Shown here one piece after another: positions 28,958 to 39,600 of a stretch of DNA of 64,000 bases. This DNA is from Melioribacter sp. Its GTDB lineage: Bacteria > Bacteroidota > Ignavibacteria > Ignavibacteriales > Melioribacteraceae. The position numbers and the translations under genes were made by a program. The stretch is from assembly GCA_026417975.1 (NCBI GenBank), contig JAOACD010000009.1:372001-436000 (forward strand), read 5' to 3'. The notes beneath the pieces were generated by a model that saw nothing but the letters and a program-made list of their open reading frames with translations, made no database searches and was not told the origin of the DNA. Within the stretch, counting starts at the first letter, position 1. Each line of letters starts with the position of its first letter.

Positions 28958-29206
28958 TTCTAAAGTTTCAGAAATTTCTTAATGTAAATATATCAGAATA
29001 AAGAGTAGATTTTCTAAAATAAAACTTACTTTAGAATTTGTATTTTTTTGCTATAAAAACTAGTTGATTAAAAAAATTATTTCTTGTATTATTGAAACGG
29101 TATAATTAAGTTTGAACTGGTAATGTATTGTAATGAAAATAAGTTGTAATTAACTTTAATTTTGGTCTTTAAAAAAAGTAAAATGTAAAATTTTACAGGG
29201 ATAAAT
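28958..29206. other. divergent intergenic region between engB and the GH3 gene
   Basis: 249 very AT-rich bases that should hold both promoters. A TATAAT lies at about 29100-29105 on the plus strand without a good -35 box at normal spacing, and TAAGTTTG just after it resembles the -7 element TAnnTTTG used in Bacteroidota with a TTG about 20 bases upstream. No operator-like inverted repeat or RNA gene was seen. Confidence 0.35.
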
Positions 29207-31516
29207 ATGGAACAACAATCGAGAAATAATCAAACAGTTACAGACGCATTGTTAGACTACAAAAATCCAAACCTATCACCAGAGAAAAGAACCGAAGATT
29301 TAATTAAAAGAATGACATTAGAAGAAAAGATTGCTCAAATGCTATGTATTTGGGAGGATAAGAAAAAAATATTTTATGATGATAACGGTAATTTTAGTAT
29401 GGAAAAAATTAGAGAACATTTAAAAAACGGAATAGGACAAATTGCAAGACTTAGTGATACTAATGGAGGTCTTTCACCAACTGAAATGGTTGAAATGGCA
29501 AATAAGCTTCAAAAATTTTTTGTTGAAGAGACAAGACTTGGAATACCAGTAATATTTCATGAAGAGTGTTTACATGGTTTAGCTGCAAAGGATGCAACAA
29601 GTTATCCTGTACCAATTGGACTAGCTTCAACTTTCAACACTAAATTAGTAGAAAAAATATTTTCAGCTATAGCAGAAGATGCAAGAACAAGAGGGACTCA
29701 TCAAGCTTTAACGCCTGTAGTAGATGTTGCAAGAGATCCAAGATGGGGTAGGGTAGAAGAAACATTTGGAGAAGATCCTTACCTTGTTGCTCAAATGGGT
29801 ATAGCAGTTGTTAAAGGTTTACAAGGAGACGGAAAATTAAAAGGACAGAATAAAGTTATTGCTACATTGAAGCATTTTGCTGCACATGGACAACCAGAAT
29901 CAGGTACAAACTGTGCTCCTGCAAATTTCTCAGAACGATTTTTAAGAGATACGTTTTTATACCCTTTTAAAGAGGCAATACAAAAAGGGAAAGCAATTAG
30001 TGTGATGGCTTCATACAATGAAATTGATGGAATTCCTTCTCATGCTAATAAATGGCTTTTGAAGAATGTTTTGCGTGATGAATGGAATTTTAAAGGATAT
30101 GTTGTATCTGACTATTATGCTATAACTGAATTACATTACCGCGAAGAAACAGTAAGTCACTGTGTCGCAAAAGATAAAGCAGATGCTGCAAGACTTGCAG
30201 TGAAAGCAGGAGTAAACATAGAGTTGCCTAACCCTGATTGCTATCCAAAAATATTAGAATTAGTTAAAAATGGTGTAATTGAAGAATCAGAGATTGATGA
30301 ACTTATTGCACCAATGCTGAAGTATAAATTTCAATTAGGATTATTTGATGACCCATATATTCATACAGATGCAATCCAATTTGAAGAAAAACTAAAAGAA
30401 GATAGACAATTAGCATTACAAGCAGCAAGAGAAACTATTGTTTTATTAAAAAATGAAAACAATATTTTGCCATTAAAAAATGTAAAAAGCTTAGCAGTAA
30501 TTGGTCCTAATGCAGATAGAGTATTACTTGGGGGATATCATGGTACACCAAGATATTATACTAGTGTACTTCAAGGTATAAAAGAAAAAGTAGGAGATAA
30601 AGTAGAAGTCTTTTATAGCGAAGGTTGCAAAATAACAGTAGGTGGGGCTTGGAATATTGACGAAGTAGTTTTGCCTAAACCAGAAGAAGATGAATTATTA
30701 ATTAGAGAAGCTGTTGAGGTAGCTAAAAAGTGCGAGGTTGTAATTTTAGCAATTGGAGAAAATGAACAGACTTCGCGTGAAGCATGGAGTAAAACTCATC
30801 TTGGTGACCGTGCTAATATTGATTTGTTAGGTAGGCAAAATAAATTATTTGAGGAACTACTAAAAATAGGAAAGCCAATTATAGTACTGCTATTTCATGG
30901 TAGACCAAACACTATAAATTTCATTAAAGAAAATGCTAATGCAATTCTAGAATGCTGGTACTTAGGACAAGAAACAGGTCATGCTGTAGCAGATGTTTTA
31001 TTTGGAGATTATAATCCCAGTGGAAAATTACCTATTTCAGTTCCGCGCTCTGCGGGTCATATACCATGCTTTTATAATTATAAACCATCTGCTAGAAGAG
31101 GTTATCTTTTTGATGATGTTACTCCACTTTTCCCTTTCGGATATGGGTTGAGTTATACTAAATTCACTTTCAGTAATTTTAGATTAGCTAAAGAAAGAAT
31201 AAAAATTGATGAGACTACACAAGTTTCGGTTGTTGTTCAAAACGTTGGTGAGTATGCTGGTGAAGAAGTAGTTCAATTATATATACGAGATTTATGTAGT
31301 TCCGTAACAAGACCTGTTAAAGAATTAAGAGGATTTAAGAAGATAAAACTTCAGCCGGGTGAATCAAGAACAGTGATTTTTGATATTACTCCTGAATTAC
31401 TTGCTTTTACTAATGTTGATATGAAATATGTTGTGGAACCCGGTGAATTTGAAATAATGGTAGGTAATTCATCACAGGATAAAGATTTATTAAAGACATT
31501 ATTAACTGTTGAATGA
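29207..31516 (+). CDS. glycoside hydrolase family 3 beta-glucosidase/beta-xylosidase
   Basis: Retaining exo-glycosidase removing terminal beta-linked glucose or xylose. 769 residues: the (beta/alpha)8 domain to about 375 with KHFAAHG and the nucleophile Asp302 in VVSDYYAI, the alpha/beta sandwich to about 640 with NEQTSREAW, and a fibronectin-III-like domain at about 675-765. The usual SDW is SDY. There is no signal peptide, so it probably acts in the cytoplasm on imported oligosaccharides. It opens the polysaccharide locus, and its neighbours (GH10, GH30) suggest xylo-oligosaccharides as substrate; the exact specificity cannot be read from sequence. Confidence 0.92.
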   Translation: MEQQSRNNQTVTDALLDYKNPNLSPEKRTEDLIKRMTLEEKIAQMLCIWEDKKKIFYDDNGNFSMEKIREHLKNGIGQIARLSDTNGGLSPTEMVEMANKLQKFFVEETRLGIPVIFHEECLHGLAAKDATSYPVPIGLASTFNTKLVEKIFSAIAEDARTRGTHQALTPVVDVARDPRWGRVEETFGEDPYLVAQMGIAVVKGLQGDGKLKGQNKVIATLKHFAAHGQPESGTNCAPANFSERFLRDTFLYPFKEAIQKGKAISVMASYNEIDGIPSHANKWLLKNVLRDEWNFKGYVVSDYYAITELHYREETVSHCVAKDKADAARLAVKAGVNIELPNPDCYPKILELVKNGVIEESEIDELIAPMLKYKFQLGLFDDPYIHTDAIQFEEKLKEDRQLALQAARETIVLLKNENNILPLKNVKSLAVIGPNADRVLLGGYHGTPRYYTSVLQGIKEKVGDKVEVFYSEGCKITVGGAWNIDEVVLPKPEEDELLIREAVEVAKKCEVVILAIGENEQTSREAWSKTHLGDRANIDLLGRQNKLFEELLKIGKPIIVLLFHGRPNTINFIKENANAILECWYLGQETGHAVADVLFGDYNPSGKLPISVPRSAGHIPCFYNYKPSARRGYLFDDVTPLFPFGYGLSYTKFTFSNFRLAKERIKIDETTQVSVVVQNVGEYAGEEVVQLYIRDLCSSVTRPVKELRGFKKIKLQPGESRTVIFDITPELLAFTNVDMKYVVEPGEFEIMVGNSSQDKDLLKTLLTVE

Positions 31517-31538
31517 TTAATTTATAAGTCTGTAAAAT
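31509..31538 (+). promoter_or_regulatory. possible promoter before the TonB receptor gene
   Basis: TTGAAT (31509-31514), an 18-base spacer and TAAAAT (31533-31538) overlap the end of the GH3 gene. A second TATAAT at 31601-31606 lies closer to the receptor start but has no good -35 box. Either could allow separate expression of the outer-membrane genes. AT-rich sequence makes chance matches common. Confidence 0.25.
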
Positions 31539-31625
31539 TAGATTACATAGAAAAATATCTAGTCTAATTAGAGATATGATAAAGTGTTCTTTCTAGAAAA
31601 TATAATTTAAAGAGAGGAGGCTTCA

Positions 31626-34600
31626 ATGACTACAAAATTTACATTAAAAAAATTTATAAGTGCTTTTTTACTAGTATTAGTATTTACTCCTCATCTATTT
31701 GCGCAGGCAAGAGGAAGTATCAAGGGAATAGTTTACGATAGAGATACCAAAGACCCATTGCCTGGTGCCAATGTAGTAGTTAAAGGTACTTCTTTAGGTG
31801 CTGCATGTAATCTTGATGGAGAATATATAATAAGAAATATACCTGCAGGGCGTCATACTATAGTTGTTTCTTACATAGGATATGAATCTCAAAGTGTCGA
31901 AGTAGAAATTGTGCCTAATAGAACATTGGCACAAGATTTTTACTTGAAATTAACTGCAATAGAAGGAGAAGATATTATTATTACGGCGCAAGCTCAGGGT
32001 CAGCTAGCAGCAATTAATCAGCAGTTGACTTCTGATAAAATTGTTAACGTAGTTTCAGAAGCAAGAATACAAGAATTACCCGATTTTAATGCTGCTGCCG
32101 CTCTTAGTCGTTTACCAGGTATTACAACAACTAAAAGTTCTGGCGAAGATAATAAAATTGTAATTCGTGGTCTTTCTCCTAAATATAATGCTGTTGAAGT
32201 CGAAGGTGTAAAACTTTCTGCTACAGGAAGCTCATCGATAGGACTTACGTCAGATACTTATGTTCAAACTGGTGGACTTAATAACGACCGTAGTGTAGAT
32301 TTAAGTATGATATCTCCTTATATGTTACGCACAATTGCTGTTTATAAATCTTTAACTCCTGATATGAATGCTAATTCGATTGGTGGAACAGTAAACATGG
32401 AACTAAGAGAAGCCCCATCTGGATTGCATTGGAATTTGTTATGGCAACAAGGCTACACTGCAAAAAGTAAATATTATGGAAATTATAGAGGAGTTGCTTC
32501 GGCAAGCAATAGGTTTTTCAATGATAAATTGGGTGTTTATGCTTTAATAAATTTAGAGTCTTACGATAGAAATTCAGATAACATGAGTGCAAGTTATAGC
32601 TTAGCAGCTGAACAATCACAAATTGACCCAACTACTGGATTTAGACCCGTTAAAGTTTCCTCAGTTTCATTCAATAGGCACTTAGAAACTCGACGACGCT
32701 ATGGTGCAAATTTAATCCTTGATTACAATATACCAAATGGTTCGATTAAACTTGTTAATATGTTTGCAAGATTAAATTCTGATTTTACCGAACATCGACA
32801 AACGATTAATTATGATAATGGTAGAATGGAATGGCAGCTGAGATCTGGGGAAAATATAATAAGTCAACAAATGAATTCAATTAAATTAGACTATGATTTG
32901 AACTTTGTAAATGTTGATTTATCTGCAAGTTACACTTCTGCATCTAATGACTTAGATAAATCACCTGTATTTAATTTTAATCAAACTGATGCATTGCAAG
33001 CAGGTGTAAAAAGAGATAATGTAAAACCAGAAGACCTAACATATCTTTTGACTAAATATAAAGGGGCAGAGGAGGTTGTTTTGAGAAGTGGAAATCTCTT
33101 TAGTAACTTTTATAAAGAAAAGAAATATTCTTTAAAAGGTGATTTTGAATTCCCATTTAATTTCTTCAATTTTATTACAGGTTCATTTAAATTTGGTGGA
33201 TATTTTTACGATCAACGAAACAGCGTAGACCAAGAGGCTCCATACTTAGGTTTTAATGGTAATGCTAATTCTACTGACACAGATATACAAACAAATTTAA
33301 TGAGAACCATTAAAAATCAATTTGGTATTTCTACAAATACTCGTGGTGAATTAGTAGGTAGTTCTTTTATTAGTAATGATAGTAAACTTTATGACCCATT
33401 TCTTGATAACAAATACGGTCGAATTTTTTATGCAGCAAACTTAAATGTATTGAATGATATTTTAAATTACATAATGAGTAAACCAGAATTTGATGCATCA
33501 AATAAAGATTTTAGCTCTGGTGACAAAGGTGGATGGTATAATGGTCCTTATCAAAAACTTACTAATGATTATAATTATAAGGAAAAATATTATGCTTCAT
33601 ATGTTATGTCTAAGATTAATTTTTGGGATTTTATGATTATTGGTGGTGTACGATATGAGAAAGTAAAAACAGAATATTTTGCTTACAATGCAAGAGATAT
33701 GAGAAATGCTCAAGCTCAAATTATGTACGATACAACTTCTCATAGAGGCAATGAATTTTTGCTACCTATGGGGCAAATCAAATATTCACCATTGAAATGG
33801 TTAGATATTCGTTATGCTTATACACAAACGCTTTCTCGTCCAGATTATCATTTGATTAGTCCTAAATTTACAATTACTCAGAATAATCAAATTTATACAG
33901 GCAACCCTGACTTAAGACCTGCAAAAGCTTTCAACCAAGACCTTAATTTTACATTTCATAGTAATGAAATCGGGTTGTTGACTATAGGTGGTTTTTATAA
34001 AACTATAAAGGATTTTGTTTACAATGCTTCGTATCAATTAGATGCTGCCGAAGGTGCAAAGATTGACTCATTGCGTCGCTATCAAATTATTCGTAATGGG
34101 GCTTTAGTAGTTACACCAGTTATCAACCCAACAACAGGAAAATCCAACGCAATGGTATATAGGCCTTTTAATAATCCTTTCAAGGCTACTGTAAAAGGAC
34201 TTGAGTTTGATTTTCAGCATACATTTTGGTACTTGCCTTATCCATTTAATGGGTTAATTTTAGGGGTTAATTACTCCCGAATTTGGTCCGATACAAGATA
34301 TCCATTCTATGATGTAAAAGTTAAAATTGTAGGACGTCAAAGAATTCCAGTACTAATTGATAGTTCATTTGCAGGCCGTTTAATAGACCAGCCTAATCAT
34401 GTGTTGAATTCATTCATTGGATTTGATTATAAAGGATTTTCCATAAGATTCTCATTTGTTTATAACGACCAAGTTGTAACAGGTAATGGGGGAAGATATC
34501 CTGAGAATGATTCTTATGCAAAAGACTACTTTAGAGTTGATCTTTCAGCTCGTCAGAAATTACCATTTTACAATGCTGAACTTTACTTAGACTTCAGTAA

Positions 34601-34706
34601 TTTAAATAATGCCAATACACAATCAATACAAAGGTCAATTAATGGATTTACTAATATTCAAAATTATGGTTTAGTAGCAAATGTAGGAATTAGACTAAGA
34701 TATTAA
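31626..34706 (+). CDS. TonB-dependent receptor with N-terminal carboxypeptidase-regulatory-like domain
   Basis: Outer-membrane active transporter. 1026 residues: signal peptide (about 1-26, ending LFAQ), a CarboxypepD_reg-like beta-sandwich (about 29-110, KGIVYDRDTKDPLPGANVVV), a plug domain (about 130-260, with ALSRLPGITTTKSS and IVIRGLSPKYNAVEVEG), then the beta-barrel ending in an aromatic residue (IRLRY). AGAGGAGG precedes the ATG. It is SusC-like in layout but no SusD-type lipoprotein gene is adjacent. From its neighbours I infer uptake of xylan-derived oligosaccharides; the substrate is not visible in the sequence. Confidence 0.92.
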   Translation: MTTKFTLKKFISAFLLVLVFTPHLFAQARGSIKGIVYDRDTKDPLPGANVVVKGTSLGAACNLDGEYIIRNIPAGRHTIVVSYIGYESQSVEVEIVPNRTLAQDFYLKLTAIEGEDIIITAQAQGQLAAINQQLTSDKIVNVVSEARIQELPDFNAAAALSRLPGITTTKSSGEDNKIVIRGLSPKYNAVEVEGVKLSATGSSSIGLTSDTYVQTGGLNNDRSVDLSMISPYMLRTIAVYKSLTPDMNANSIGGTVNMELREAPSGLHWNLLWQQGYTAKSKYYGNYRGVASASNRFFNDKLGVYALINLESYDRNSDNMSASYSLAAEQSQIDPTTGFRPVKVSSVSFNRHLETRRRYGANLILDYNIPNGSIKLVNMFARLNSDFTEHRQTINYDNGRMEWQLRSGENIISQQMNSIKLDYDLNFVNVDLSASYTSASNDLDKSPVFNFNQTDALQAGVKRDNVKPEDLTYLLTKYKGAEEVVLRSGNLFSNFYKEKKYSLKGDFEFPFNFFNFITGSFKFGGYFYDQRNSVDQEAPYLGFNGNANSTDTDIQTNLMRTIKNQFGISTNTRGELVGSSFISNDSKLYDPFLDNKYGRIFYAANLNVLNDILNYIMSKPEFDASNKDFSSGDKGGWYNGPYQKLTNDYNYKEKYYASYVMSKINFWDFMIIGGVRYEKVKTEYFAYNARDMRNAQAQIMYDTTSHRGNEFLLPMGQIKYSPLKWLDIRYAYTQTLSRPDYHLISPKFTITQNNQIYTGNPDLRPAKAFNQDLNFTFHSNEIGLLTIGGFYKTIKDFVYNASYQLDAAEGAKIDSLRRYQIIRNGALVVTPVINPTTGKSNAMVYRPFNNPFKATVKGLEFDFQHTFWYLPYPFNGLILGVNYSRIWSDTRYPFYDVKVKIVGRQRIPVLIDSSFAGRLIDQPNHVLNSFIGFDYKGFSIRFSFVYNDQVVTGNGGRYPENDSYAKDYFRVDLSARQKLPFYNAELYLDFSNLNNANTQSIQRSINGFTNIQNYGLVANVGIRLRY

Positions 34707-34747
34707 ATTAAACATACTACAATTCAATAAAAAAAAAGGAGTGAAGT

Positions 34748-36592
34748 ATGAAAAAATTAATAATTTTTATTGCATTAATTATTTTACTGATAGAAAATTC
34801 ACTCTTAGCACAAAAAAAAGATACGGTAGTTGTTCCAGGTTTTTTTGAAACAAAGAAATATGGAACTCTTAACGATGCTATTGAGGCGGCTATTAAAGCA
34901 GGTAAAATAAACAATACTGTGTTTAAATTGAAGCCGTATGAAGTTTATGTATTAAGTAGAAGCATATATCTCGATCATGGTCAAAACCTTGAATTGTATG
35001 CTCCGAAACCGGGGAAAACCCAAGAGAGTGCTCCTCCACAAATTGTATGGACAGAAGAGAATATCGATAGACAATACATTATACAGAGTTATGGTGATAT
35101 TAAGGCTACAAACATTTGGTTTCGTCATGCAGATATTTTAGGAAATAAATTAATGACCTCTGTAACTTTTGAAAATCAGAGGCCCGAAAATGACCCTGAA
35201 AGAGGAATTTTTGATGGATGTTTGTTTGATTATGCTGGAATAGGAGCAGAGGCTGCAGGTGCTATATGTGTTAAAGCAGACCACTTTGTTGGAAAGTTTA
35301 CTAATTGTTATTGGAGAAATAATTCTGATAACCATTTTAGATATTATGGCAGAGCAGTTTCATTCCCATATCAAAGCTCAGGTTGGCATTACGATACCCT
35401 TTTCTTTGAAAACTGTACATTTACAAATTTAAGCCGTCTTATTATGCAAGAGGGCAACGAGTATAGTGATAATGTTTTTATTAACCACTGCACTGTGTTG
35501 AATACTGTCGAATGGGTATTTCAATCTGCTGGTTGGATTAGGAACGCTGTAATTGCAAATTCTTTATTTATTAATCCTTATATGTATGGTCATAGAGCTT
35601 ATGATGTTTGCAGAAGTGGTCAAAATTATAATGACTATTTAGCTGGTAAATGTAATTCTCCAGGTGGTGGTCTTATTAATGGTATTACACCAGTAGATTC
35701 TTTTAGATTTAAAGTGGATTTTAAAGATACTGATCGAAAAATCTATATAGGATATATTAACTATGTTTATCAGGATTGGATGAAAGCATGGTATAAAGAA
35801 AGTGATTGGAGTAAAGAAAGAATTAGAAATAGAGAACAAATGCTCCTATTTAATCCTTCTCCTATGTTAGGTAAAAATGAAATTGCTTTTATGGATTCAG
35901 TTGACGCTCAAGGTAATAAAGTATTTAAGACAATTAATGTTGATTGGGCAACAATTTATTGTGATAATAATCCTAAGTATCCAGATAAAAAAGGTATTGA
36001 TCCACAGTTTATAGTTCCTGCAACAAATGTAGATGCACTGAAGCAATTTATAATGTTTAAATGGTGGAATAATGCAGATATTGACTGGTCATTTGCTCCT
36101 GAAGCAGGATTTCAACAGAAATGGCCATTGCCAGAAAATTTAGCTTATACAAATCCAACGCTTTTAACTGCTGCCATGGGAGGATATCCACTTGGAGATT
36201 TAAATTGGTTCCCCGAAAAATATGCACAATGGAAGGCAAACCAGAGAGCAAAAGAATGGGAAACAATTAATAATTGGTTGAAGTATGGTTCTCCAACTAG
36301 TGTGAAAGAACTTCCAGGTTTATTACCAAAAGAATATGTTCTCAAACAAAATTATCCAAATCCATTTAACCCTGTAACAAATATTGAATATTCAATACCA
36401 AAATCAGGATATATAAGGTTAAAAGTGTTTAATCTTTTAGGACAGGAAGTTGCTACAATTTTTGCTGGATACCAAAATGCAGGAAATTACGTTGCCACAT
36501 TTGATGCTTCGAATTTATCAAGTGGTGTTTATTTGTACAGACTCGAAGCAGAAAACACAACAATAACTAAGAAATTAATTTTAATGAAATAA
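34748..36592 (+). CDS. secreted probable beta-helix protein with type IX sorting domain
   Basis: 614 residues: signal peptide ending near residue 21 (SLLAQ), then a central region with the spaced pattern of a right-handed beta-helix (FDGCLFDYAGIGAEAAG, FTNCYWRNNSD, FENCTFTNLSRLI, INHCTVLNT), a Trp-rich region, and a C-terminal sorting domain from about 528 with NYPNPFNP at 535 and ending KKLILMK. Pectate-lyase-like proteins with this layout occur in polysaccharide loci, but I cannot place catalytic residues, so binding or lyase/hydrolase function is open. GGAG precedes the ATG; 41 bases after the receptor gene. Confidence 0.75.
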   Translation: MKKLIIFIALIILLIENSLLAQKKDTVVVPGFFETKKYGTLNDAIEAAIKAGKINNTVFKLKPYEVYVLSRSIYLDHGQNLELYAPKPGKTQESAPPQIVWTEENIDRQYIIQSYGDIKATNIWFRHADILGNKLMTSVTFENQRPENDPERGIFDGCLFDYAGIGAEAAGAICVKADHFVGKFTNCYWRNNSDNHFRYYGRAVSFPYQSSGWHYDTLFFENCTFTNLSRLIMQEGNEYSDNVFINHCTVLNTVEWVFQSAGWIRNAVIANSLFINPYMYGHRAYDVCRSGQNYNDYLAGKCNSPGGGLINGITPVDSFRFKVDFKDTDRKIYIGYINYVYQDWMKAWYKESDWSKERIRNREQMLLFNPSPMLGKNEIAFMDSVDAQGNKVFKTINVDWATIYCDNNPKYPDKKGIDPQFIVPATNVDALKQFIMFKWWNNADIDWSFAPEAGFQQKWPLPENLAYTNPTLLTAAMGGYPLGDLNWFPEKYAQWKANQRAKEWETINNWLKYGSPTSVKELPGLLPKEYVLKQNYPNPFNPVTNIEYSIPKSGYIRLKVFNLLGQEVATIFAGYQNAGNYVATFDASNLSSGVYLYRLEAENTTITKKLILMK

Positions 36593-36651
36593 TCCGTGAA
36601 AATAGTATTCTTTAATTAAAATTATTTCTCTAAAAATCAGGAGGAGAAAGT

Positions 36652-39600
36652 ATGTTAAAAAAACTAAAACTATTTATGCTAGCAACTTTCTGGTTTGCAT
36701 CGGGACTACTGGCACAAGAAGTAGTTTTTTCCGATGAATTTGATGCAGGTGATGGTAAATGGAACACTGGATGGGTAGACAATGCAACAGCCAGTGTTAC
36801 TTTCGCTATCGATAATACAGGAAAACTTTCTGGGACTAATTCGTATAGGCTTACTATTACAAAAGGCGGCGATGTAATGTACAAAATCCAGCGTGTTGCT
36901 GATTTGCCACTAGTCTCAGGTTATAAGTATACCTTATCTTTTATGGCAGTAGCAAACAAAAATGCAAAAATTAATGCTCTTTTCGAAATTAAAGGTTCAC
37001 CTTATACAAAGTACCTTAATGATACTGCTAATGTAACAACAACTCCTCAAACATTTACTTACTCAATGACTGCCACTGTTAATGTTCCAGATAATCAAAT
37101 AAAATTACATTTTGGAAGTCCTTTCAACGACAATACAATAATATGGGTTGATAAAATTGTTGTTACTCGTGTAGTAGACCCATCTTTTGTTACATTATGG
37201 GGTTCAACTGTAAGAGGAGATGGTTGGCCAATTCTAAATAGACAAAATACTCCTCCTGGTGATGCTGGAATGGGTGCTGAGGGACCACCACCAAAATGGG
37301 CAACAATTCGTGGCGGTTTTGGAAGAACTATTGAAGCTACATTAGAAAAAGCAATTGTAGTTACAGGTAGATTTGAATATGTAGGAGAAGGACCAGGTGC
37401 AAGCTATGTTCCTCTTCGTTATGCATTAACATACTGGACAGACGAAGGCCAATTAATAAAGCAATATACAGATTCTGCAAGATGGACAGGTACAGGCGTT
37501 CATTATGGCTATCAATTTACTCCTAGGTCTAATGGTGCTGATATGGCTAACGGTACGGGTGGGGTAGGAACAGTTTGGACGGTAAACGGTGGAGTAGGAT
37601 GGAATAGTACATATACAAACAATGGGAAACCTTTAATAGCAGTAGAACAAGAACCATCACTTGCAGAAATTGTTGCTGGTGTATACGACTTTGCTATTTC
37701 TGTTAAACCAATGCCCGATGGCTCGAATGAAATTCGCTGGTATATGTACCATGTTGATAAAAAGTACTGGTTTGGTGGAGTAGTTAAAGATCCTGAAAAA
37801 GTTTCTACTAAGTTTAATGGTATTTGCTTTGGTGTTGGGGATGGAATTACTACAAAAATGAAAGCCTTTAAGCTTTATGGTGTTAGAGTAGAACTTGGTA
37901 ACCCAATTACAGTTCCAGATGCACCATGGCAACCTTATTACATACAAAACTGGGGTAAATTTGTAAGATTTAGCCCAACCGCTGTATTTGTTCCTGGTGA
38001 TGTTGTTGGTAATGCAGGTGTTAAAGGAAAAGATGGCGGACAAATTCCAAGTAATCAAGGTTGGACTGTAATTAGAGGAGGCTTTGCTAAACCAATTACG
38101 GCTACAACTACAAGAGCTGTTATTGTTAAAGGGAAAATTAGATTTGAAGGTGCTGGACCAAGCACATGGAGTGGGCTAAGATGGGGTCTATTCCAACATG
38201 ATAACCCTGGTACTTTGCAAAATCCAAATACTCCAGATGCTGCATGGTCTGGGCAAGAAACCGCTGCTAAAGGCTATTTGCTTATACCTCATAGCGGTGC
38301 AAATGAATTACCAAGCTGGGCAGCAGGTGGGGCAGGTATGGTTGGTGTAGTAAGAAATGGGAACTGGATTAGTACATTTGGTAATAACCTTTCTTTAGGT
38401 GTAGTTTATCAAAAGCCTACTGGAGCTATATTTAAAGATGGTACTTATGATTTTGCCATTTCCGTACAACCAAGAGCAGATGGTAAAAAGGAATTAAGAT
38501 TTTATATAATGAGAACTGATAAAAGTTATTGGTGGGGAGGAACTTTTATAGATACAACTTGGATACCACCAACATTTAATGGTGTATGTTTTGGACTAAA
38601 CGGAGGTAACGGAGCAGAAAACAATCCTCTAAAAGGAATGTATCTTGAAGATGTTATGGTAGATATGGGTAATCCTATTGAAATACCAGAAGCTCCTTGG
38701 CAACCATATTATGTAGAAAATTGGGGTAAACTTGTTCGATTTAGTTCAAGTGCAGAGTTTGTTCCAGGCGATGTTGTTGGTAATGCAGGAATTAGAGCTA
38801 AAAGTGGTTCTCAGATAACCACAGGAGGAGTTTGGTCAACTATAAGAGGTGGATTCCTTGAACCAATAACAGCAACTACTCAAAAAGCTGTTATTGTTAC
38901 AGGAAAGATTAGATTTGAAGGTGGAGATCCAAGTACTTGGAGTGCTCTAAGATATGGTATATTCTATCATGATAGTGCTGGTACATTACAAAATAAAGGA
39001 ACTCCAAATGCCACATGGAGTGGTAGAGAAAATTATGCAAGAGGATATTTGCTTACACCTCAAAGTGGAGCAAACGAGTTACCAAGTTGGGCATATGGTG
39101 GTGCTGGTCATGTAGGCGTTGTTAGAAATGGAAACTGGATAAGTACTTTTGGTCCAAACTTATCAATGGGTCCTGTTTATCAAAAACCATCAGGTGCTAT
39201 ATTTAGCAAAGGTACATACAAATTTGCTATTTCTGTTCAGAGAAAAACTGATGGAACTAAAGAATTAAGATTCTACATTGTAAAAGAAGATAATAGCTAC
39301 TGGTGGGGTGGCATACTTACTGATACCACTACAATTGCACCTACATTTAATGGAGTATGCTTCTCAATTAATACAAGCAACCCAGTTACTGGAATGTACT
39401 TAGAAGACGTTCAAGTAGATTATGGTAGCCCAATTACAGTTCCAGAAGCTCCATGGCAAGCTTACTATGTTGAACGATGGGGCTTTATTGGTGCAAAAAC
39501 TGGTGGCTGGAAGTTAACTCCAGGAGATGTAATTGGTAATGTTACAGTAGGTGGAAATAGAAAATCTTATGGCTGGACTGGACTTAGTGGTGGATTTTTT

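Noticed and set aside
28958-29206. Possible riboswitch or small RNA upstream of the GH3 gene
   Set aside because: No stable stem-loops, no conserved aptamer core and no terminator/anti-terminator pair could be found.
31555-31577. Inverted repeat ATATCT/AGATAT before the TonB receptor gene
   Set aside because: Six bases per arm with an 11-base spacer in AT-rich DNA is within chance; no known operator resembles it.
37657-38058. 133-residue minus-strand frame inside the four-module protein
   Set aside because: Antisense shadow; the sense strand is clearly coding with conserved repeats.
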